DNA of 19,693 nucleotides, taken from contig DASQJJ010000040.1 of NCBI GenBank assembly GCA_035631115.1, forward strand, positions 1 through 19,693. The letters run 5' to 3'. Shown in pieces: positions 15,315-19,693 of this stretch. A program made the translations under genes and the position numbers. The stretch's first letter is position 1. Each line of letters begins with the position of its first letter. The notes beneath the pieces are model-generated. The model was not told where the DNA came from, searched no databases, and worked only from the letters and a program-made list of their open reading frames with translations. The DNA comes from DASQJJ01 sp035631115. Lineage in GTDB: Bacteria; Patescibacteriota; Microgenomatia; Levybacterales; UBA12049.

Positions 15315-17153
15315 TTAATTTCCTCCCTTTTCCTCTATAGGGCTTGGTGCACCTTGTGGTGTTGCTTCTTGTGCTTGCTGTATTTGACCAGTTGCCACGG
15401 CGTCTTCTGCCTCTTTTTGCATTTGCTGCACCTCTGCAGGATTGGACGTAATAATATTATGCTCAAAAGGAGCTGCAACAACTTGAATAGCAACATGATT
15501 TTGTCCAGCAAAGAAAAGTCCCTGACCAACGCCGCTGGACAAGAGCATTTGCCTTTCCCCTTCAGATAAATAAAATACTTTTGCAACAGTATCTATTTCG
15601 CTTGTTGATTGCTTGAGTAGAATTTGAATAGAGCTGTTGGAAAGAATGGCACGACCATAATCACTCGAAAGAAAATCTTGTACGTCCTGGGTCGCTGTGG
15701 TGAGTCCTAGATAGTATTTGCGAGCCCTCTTGGCAATGCCATAAATAAAACTTGCAGAATCTTCATGTTTCATCAAATACCATGCCTCGTCCACAATAAG
15801 AAGACGTTTTTTTAAAGACTTTCGTACTCGTGTCCAGACAAAATCCAAAATAATATGCATAGCAATTGGCCGCAATTCATCTTCTAAGTCTCGAAGAGAA
15901 AAAACAGTTAAGGGATTTGTAATATTAAAATTGGACTGCTGGTTAAAAATGCCTGACAGACTTCCTTTTACAAATTTTTCCAATCGAAGAGCAATGTCTT
16001 GAGCTTTCTCGTCTTGAGTTGTTATAAGTTTTTGGTACAAGTCTTGTAAGATTGGGGGCGTTTTGGTTTGGGTATTCGGGTCTGCAGAAATTCCCTTTTC
16101 TGCGTACGTCTCAACCAATGCTCTGTCTAAAATAGCATCCTCTGCAGGACTAATTGTGCCAAGCATTATCTTTAACAGTGCACGAAGGGAAAGAATTTTT
16201 AATCCCAATTCATTTTCTCCTTCCTCCGCAACGCCGGACAAATCAAAGGGATTAATTCGGACAGGACTTGTTGCCGAAAAATCCAAATGCTCCCCTCCCA
16301 GCTCTTCTGCCAATTTTCCATATTCTTTTTCTGGGTCAATAACTATAACTTCTGTCCCAAACATAAATTGCCGCATAATCTCCAACTTGATGGTAAATGA
16401 TTTTCCCGACCCAGATTTTCCAAAAACAACTTCATTTGCGTTTTCCAAAGAATATCTGTCAAAAATAACCAGCGATCCGTTTTGTTGATTCACACCATAT
16501 AAGATGCCTTTGTCTTGGGTAAGAGTTGCAGATGTAAAAGGAAAAGTTGATGCGAGACTTGACGTGTCCATGTTGCGAGTAACGGCAAGTCTATCTTGTC
16601 CAATAGGCAGGACCGTCTTGAATCCGTCTTCCATTTGGAGCGTTGTTGGCTTGGCAGAGACCAACAGTGAGGCAAGCGTACTGGTAAGCTTTTTGGTTAT
16701 TTCGTCCAATTCTTTTATTGTTTTTGCCGAAATCGTAATGTAAAAGCTAAATTGAAAAAATCGCTCTATCCCTTTTGCCAATTCTGCCTGCAATCCTAAT
16801 GCATCAGAAAGCGCAGCAGACACTTTTGGATTTTCTGGTTTGCCCTTTTCCTCGTCAGATGAAATTGTTGCTTCCATTTCTGCTATTTTTCTTTTTAAGT
16901 TAGAGAGTACATCGTCGGTAAATACGGGATAAATAAACATACTAATGCCAAGTGAGTAGTCAAAATCTATAACAGGAGAAAGCCAGCCAATAGACACATA
17001 GCGAGGATATCCCGACACAAAAAATGTCCGGTACAACTTTTCCCCAACACGGATTGTCTTGAAATCCACTTCAATGGAGGTTGGCGCTATTTCATCAGGA
17101 ATAGTGCTTGGTGTTTCTTTTTGCACAGTATTTTGTATTTTTTTGCCAAACAT
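15315..17153 (-). CDS. virB4: VirB4-family type IV secretion ATPase
   Basis: VirB4 ATPases energise assembly and transport in type IV secretion and conjugation systems at the cytoplasmic face of the membrane. The 612-residue protein has an N-terminal VirB4/TrbE-like domain (about 30-230, including RTFFVSGYPRYVSIGWLSP). The ATPase domain follows: Walker A GKSGSGKS at 245-252, then VIVIDPEKEYGKLAEELGG, Walker B LLIVDEAWYLM with D455-E456, and the TTATQDVQDF region typical of VirB4/TraC. The C-terminus is a glutamine/alanine/proline-rich tail. It follows the TraC-N-like gene after 24 nt and precedes the metallopeptidase-like gene by 3 nt. No VirD4 coupling ATPase or relaxase is in the window, so conjugation is not demonstrated. 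Confidence 0.94.
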   Translation of the reverse strand: MFGKKIQNTVQKETPSTIPDEIAPTSIEVDFKTIRVGEKLYRTFFVSGYPRYVSIGWLSPVIDFDYSLGISMFIYPVFTDDVLSNLKRKIAEMEATISSDEEKGKPENPKVSAALSDALGLQAELAKGIERFFQFSFYITISAKTIKELDEITKKLTSTLASLLVSAKPTTLQMEDGFKTVLPIGQDRLAVTRNMDTSSLASTFPFTSATLTQDKGILYGVNQQNGSLVIFDRYSLENANEVVFGKSGSGKSFTIKLEIMRQFMFGTEVIVIDPEKEYGKLAEELGGEHLDFSATSPVRINPFDLSGVAEEGENELGLKILSLRALLKIMLGTISPAEDAILDRALVETYAEKGISADPNTQTKTPPILQDLYQKLITTQDEKAQDIALRLEKFVKGSLSGIFNQQSNFNITNPLTVFSLRDLEDELRPIAMHIILDFVWTRVRKSLKKRLLIVDEAWYLMKHEDSASFIYGIAKRARKYYLGLTTATQDVQDFLSSDYGRAILSNSSIQILLKQSTSEIDTVAKVFYLSEGERQMLLSSGVGQGLFFAGQNHVAIQVVAAPFEHNIITSNPAEVQQMQKEAEDAVATGQIQQAQEATPQGAPSPIEEKGGN

Positions 17154-17177
17154 AGTTCAGTTAATTCACTATAAATA

Positions 17178-17780
17178 TTATTTTTCGTTATAGATGTCGT
17201 GAAAGAGTCGAATAAGCTCGTCTCTCTCGACAATTTTTGCCCTCAGATTCATTCTATCTATTTGGGACAGAAGGCTTTCTGCTTTTGTATGAAGTCCTGC
17301 AGATGCGCTAATAAAGAAATCATCAAGGTTATTGTGGTGGGATGTTGCCATTTTTGTGGCACCTCCTATGCCTTCTTCCAATAGTGAATACGAGACAACA
17401 AGAAAGAATTGCTTATCTAGAATAGACGTTGTGGTAACTAGCTTTTCTACAAAAGCTTTATATTCGCCAATGTTTTTGGCCAGCTTTTCATTCACTGCAT
17501 GCGTTGCAGCAACTCCCAACGAATCAATATAGGGAAGAATATCAACTTGCTTGCTCTGAATAGCAATTTGCACAGGAAAAGATAAGGAGTTGAGAAGTCC
17601 TGCATATGCGTAGACTTTTGCATCCTGCTCTTCGCTGGAGAGAAGTGCAAAATTGGCAGCCTGGAGTCGAATAAGAAGACAGGCATTGCCATTTTTCATA
17701 AGGACAATATCCTCCCGAATATCAAGGACTTCGGTAAAATCTTGCGTAGAATTAGGGCTAATTCGGGCAGTTTTTTTCAT
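17178..17780 (-). CDS. TraC N-terminal-like (TrsC-type) secretion component
   Basis: This 200-residue protein has no predicted membrane segment. Its sequence (STQDFTEVLDIREDIVLMKN, then LLIRLQAANFALLSSEEQD and LLNSLSFPVQIAIQSKQVDI) resembles the small domain that accompanies VirB4/TraC ATPases in Gram-positive and CPR type IV systems. It lies between the PrgI fusion gene and virB4, as expected. A strong GGAGG ribosome binding site (17788-17792, 7-nt spacing) precedes ATG 17780, in contrast to the first genes of operons here, which have no leader. It probably associates with VirB4 at the inner membrane. It is not simply the severed N-terminus of VirB4, because the downstream ATPase has its own N-terminal domain. 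The family call is from memory and moderate. Confidence 0.75.
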   Translation of the reverse strand: MKKTARISPNSTQDFTEVLDIREDIVLMKNGNACLLIRLQAANFALLSSEEQDAKVYAYAGLLNSLSFPVQIAIQSKQVDILPYIDSLGVAATHAVNEKLAKNIGEYKAFVEKLVTTTSILDKQFFLVVSYSLLEEGIGGATKMATSHHNNLDDFFISASAGLHTKAESLLSQIDRMNLRAKIVERDELIRLFHDIYNEK

Positions 17781-17783
17781 AGG

Positions 17784-18914
17784 TTATCCTCCAAAAAGCT
17801 CTTTTCGTAAATCTTCCCGTGCGTCTATAGAAATAACTTCGAGAGGTTGCAAAACTTCCCCATCTGCCTGCATCTCGATAGTGTCAAATCGCTGCTTTGC
17901 ATTTGGATCTTCAAAGGTAATGGTATAAATACCGTTAATAACAGGCGTTGCGGAGGCAAATTGTCCCAACGGGTTTGTCTTAAATGCTCGCACAGGATTT
18001 CCATCTTTATCTTTTACTTCTATAAGAATATTAGGCAATACATTGCCTCGTGGGTCTTTGACGATGCCGCAGATAAGATTTGGAACATCGCTTACAAAGG
18101 GTGTCCCCACAGATTTGCCAAGGCTTGGAGGAATTTTTCGCACATTTTCCGTTGCCTGAGGAGTAGGGGCAGTGGATGGGGAAAAAACCTGTTGTGGTTT
18201 TTGTGCCAATTGTTTTTGCAATTCTAAGAGCTTAGCCTCAAGTATTTGCTTTTGCTCGTGAATTGCCTGAAGCTCGGTTTCTAAATCGGTTGCTTTTTGA
18301 TGTGCCTCTTTTGCCTCCTCTACGCTTTTTTCAACTGTTGTTTCTTCTTTATCTGCTTCTGCCAATGCTTTGGTAAGCGTTGTTGTTTCTTGTGCAAGCT
18401 GGCTTGGATTAGATGTTTCTGCAATTGCAGCAGTGGGTACGGGTTCTGCAACAGCAGGAGTCACTTCTTCTGTTGGCTGTTCAGCTTTTTTCTGATCTCC
18501 AAAGAGTTGGTCGAAAGACGATGCTGCGGTAGGTGCAGCAAGGTGTATTTTTTCGTCTTTTTTCTCTTCCTTTTTCTCTTCCTGCACAGGAAGATTGTTG
18601 CCAACAGCAGCTGTGGGAGATGGGTCGCTGTGCGATTTATATGTGTATTGCGTAGGGGAAAAGACTGCCTTAAAGAAATACAAAATCATAGTATCTGCGG
18701 GACGTCCTCCAATAGGGACAAATGCCAAAATAATGCCACTTCCTCCAAACAACACAATAAGTGGAAGCTTGAGAAGAAAAAATAGCGGGAGAGACAGGCA
18801 GATCCATGCCAAGACAATACCTGCAGCCAAATAGGCAAATTGTTTAATGGTCATGTCTCCTATAAGACGGAATTGAAAACCTGTAACATCTTGGGGAATA
18901 GGGTGATTATCCAT
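17784..18914 (-). CDS. PrgI-domain membrane protein fused to coiled coil and carboxypeptidase-regulatory-like domain
   Basis: This is the first gene of the secretion operon. Residues 1 to about 95 are a PrgI-family domain (IPQDVTGFQFRLIGDMTIKQ), with two hydrophobic helices at about 27-47 and 50-68. PrgI proteins are small membrane components next to VirB4 in Gram-positive-type systems, and normally consist of little more than this. Here a proline/alanine/lysine-rich linker (about 100-180), a long coiled coil (about 185-240) and a beta-sandwich-like domain (278 to about 363: ICGIVKDPRGNVLPNILIEV, then NPLGQFASATPVINGIYTITFE) are added. The last part resembles carboxypeptidase-D regulatory or CnaB-type repeats, usually found outside cells. 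With two helices, both ends should lie on the same side of the membrane, so its location is unclear. A promoter lies 7 nt before the ATG. Confidence 0.85.
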   Translation of the reverse strand: MDNHPIPQDVTGFQFRLIGDMTIKQFAYLAAGIVLAWICLSLPLFFLLKLPLIVLFGGSGIILAFVPIGGRPADTMILYFFKAVFSPTQYTYKSHSDPSPTAAVGNNLPVQEEKKEEKKDEKIHLAAPTAASSFDQLFGDQKKAEQPTEEVTPAVAEPVPTAAIAETSNPSQLAQETTTLTKALAEADKEETTVEKSVEEAKEAHQKATDLETELQAIHEQKQILEAKLLELQKQLAQKPQQVFSPSTAPTPQATENVRKIPPSLGKSVGTPFVSDVPNLICGIVKDPRGNVLPNILIEVKDKDGNPVRAFKTNPLGQFASATPVINGIYTITFEDPNAKQRFDTIEMQADGEVLQPLEVISIDAREDLRKELFGG

Positions 18915-18921
18915 ATAAAAA

Positions 18922-18950
18922 AGTGTATGATGTGAAAATTCTCATTGCAA
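18922..18950 (-). promoter_or_regulatory. Promoter of the type IV secretion-like operon
   Basis: On the minus strand TTGCAA (18950-18945), a 17-nt spacer and TACACT (18927-18922) precede the operon's first ATG by 7 nt. Spacing is ideal and each hexamer matches consensus at four of six positions. The transcript would be leaderless or nearly so. Confidence 0.55.
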
Positions 18951-19015
18951 GGTTATCAAAATAGATCAGGTGCGAGGCTGATTTTTTAATGTGAAAAAGT
19001 TTGACAAAAAATGGC

Positions 19016-19021
19016 TATACT
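19016..19021 (+). promoter_or_regulatory. -10 element of the HEFSH membrane protein gene
   Basis: TATACT ends 6 nt before ATG 19028, the same geometry as at nth. It decides the start: a TTG at 19001 in the same frame lies upstream of this element. A TTGACA at 19001-19006 is only 9 nt away and too close to be its -35. Confidence 0.5.
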
Positions 19022-19027
19022 AAATAT

Positions 19028-19687
19028 ATGTATCTTGTGTTTTTTACACTACTTTTGGGGATACTCTTCTTTCTTTCGCGAAGACTTACTATGCTTATTT
19101 CCCGCATTTTAATGCGCTTTTTCCACAGTCACCACATTGTTATCTATGCGTTATCTTTTCTATTTCTTCCCGGAGTTGTTGTGCATGAATTTTCCCATCT
19201 TCTTATTGCGAATATACTATTGGTTCCAACAGGAGAAGTAGAATTTTTTCCAGAAATTCAGGGAAACCAAGTAAAGATGGGAAGTGTAGCTATTGCCAAA
19301 ACAGACCCGTTGCGCAGGTTTCTTATTGGAGTAGCACCTGTTATTGGGGGCTTGGGTATTCTTTTGCTGTCATTTGCGTATCTTCATACGCCAACGCTTT
19401 CTTGGCAAAGCGCATTGCTCTTGTATATCGTTTTTCAGGTGGGCAACACAATGTTTAGCAGCAGTAAGGACATGGAGGGCGCAGTAGGATTTGTTATTGG
19501 AACAATGCTTGTTGGCATTGTTGTTCAGATATTAGGTGTTCCTCTTGTTGCGTGGCTGGTGGCAGTCTTTCAAAATCCATTGCTGACAAGTATTCTTGGC
19601 AACATCAACATATACTTATTCCTCGCAGTGGGATTGGATATTTTTTTCGTATTATTGCTCGCTGGTCTCGTAAGACTAAAAAAGTAG
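19028..19687 (+). CDS. M50-like (site-2 protease-type) membrane metallopeptidase homologue
   Basis: The 219-residue product is almost entirely hydrophobic with about five or six membrane segments. HEFSH at 53-57 lies inside a hydrophobic helix (LPGVVVHEFSHLLIANILL), as in M50 proteases, which cut substrates within the membrane. The usual third zinc ligand is an aspartate in a downstream NxxPxxxxDG-type motif. Here only D148 in SSSKDMEGA is a candidate and the NxxP part is not obvious, so activity is uncertain. The DUF-like segment GEVEFFPEIQGNQVKMGSV after the motif could be a small soluble insertion. The gene diverges from the secretion operon across a 113-nt region. ATG 19028 is preferred over TTG 19001 because the -10 element lies between them. 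Confidence 0.65.
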   Translation: MYLVFFTLLLGILFFLSRRLTMLISRILMRFFHSHHIVIYALSFLFLPGVVVHEFSHLLIANILLVPTGEVEFFPEIQGNQVKMGSVAIAKTDPLRRFLIGVAPVIGGLGILLLSFAYLHTPTLSWQSALLLYIVFQVGNTMFSSSKDMEGAVGFVIGTMLVGIVVQILGVPLVAWLVAVFQNPLLTSILGNINIYLFLAVGLDIFFVLLLAGLVRLKK

Positions 19688-19693
19688 CTACCC

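Noticed and set aside
15315..17780. A single virB4 split by a frameshift into two genes
   Set aside because: The upstream gene has its own strong ribosome binding site and the 612-residue ATPase keeps its own N-terminal domain, so two genes are normal for this system type.
18541..18590. Short tandem repeat of TTTTTCTCTTCC type
   Set aside because: It simply encodes a lysine/glutamate-rich linker in the PrgI fusion and shows no wider repeat or array structure.
19001..19006. TTGACA as -35 of the HEFSH gene
   Set aside because: Only 9 nt separate it from the TATACT at 19016; functional spacing is about 17 nt.

Overview
The window comes from the replication-origin region of a small-genome bacterium that uses the standard code: several genes end in TGA. 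The gene set best fits the Candidate Phyla Radiation (Patescibacteria), probably the Microgenomates group. The reasons are a DUF4012 glycan-associated membrane protein, a PrgI/VirB4 secretion-like operon beside dnaA-dnaN, many 1-4 nt gene overlaps, and compact promoters sitting almost on their start codons. The lineage is an inference; no marker here fixes it.

Layout. (1) 1-2138, plus strand: the 3' part of pgk, then nth with its own promoter, then a coupled multi-pass membrane protein. (2) 2113-10095, minus strand: a long, nearly gapless array. Read 5' to 3' it runs rpmH, rnpA, yidD, yidC, khpB (the classic ribosome/RNase P/insertase cluster), then an O-antigen-ligase-like protein, a Wzx-type flippase, RNase HI and a DUF4012 protein. 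The flippase, ligase-like and DUF4012 genes suggest assembly of a cell-surface glycan. A 300-nt G+C-rich plus-strand relic with an in-frame stop lies between the ligase-like gene and the flippase. (3) 10096-12794, plus strand: dnaA, oriC and dnaN. Perfect DnaA boxes lie in the dnaA promoter, in the dnaA 3' end and in the dnaA-dnaN gap. Near dnaN, a near-perfect box, a short G+C-richer stretch, CTA-type trinucleotides and an A+T-rich run resemble a basal unwinding system. (4) 12791-18914, minus strand: a five-gene type IV secretion-like operon of a PrgI-domain fusion, a TraC-N-like protein, a VirB4 ATPase, a membrane-anchored HExxH metallopeptidase-like protein and a small signal-anchored protein. 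(5) 19028-19687, plus strand: a divergent membrane protein with an HEFSH motif, resembling M50 site-2 proteases.

No tRNA, rRNA, CRISPR array or insertion sequence was recognised. The most notable points are the peptidase-bearing secretion operon next to oriC, the readable oriC architecture with a DnaA box inside the dnaA promoter, the repeated near-leaderless promoter design, the broken G+C-rich ORF, and an endonuclease III that lacks half of its iron-sulfur ligands.
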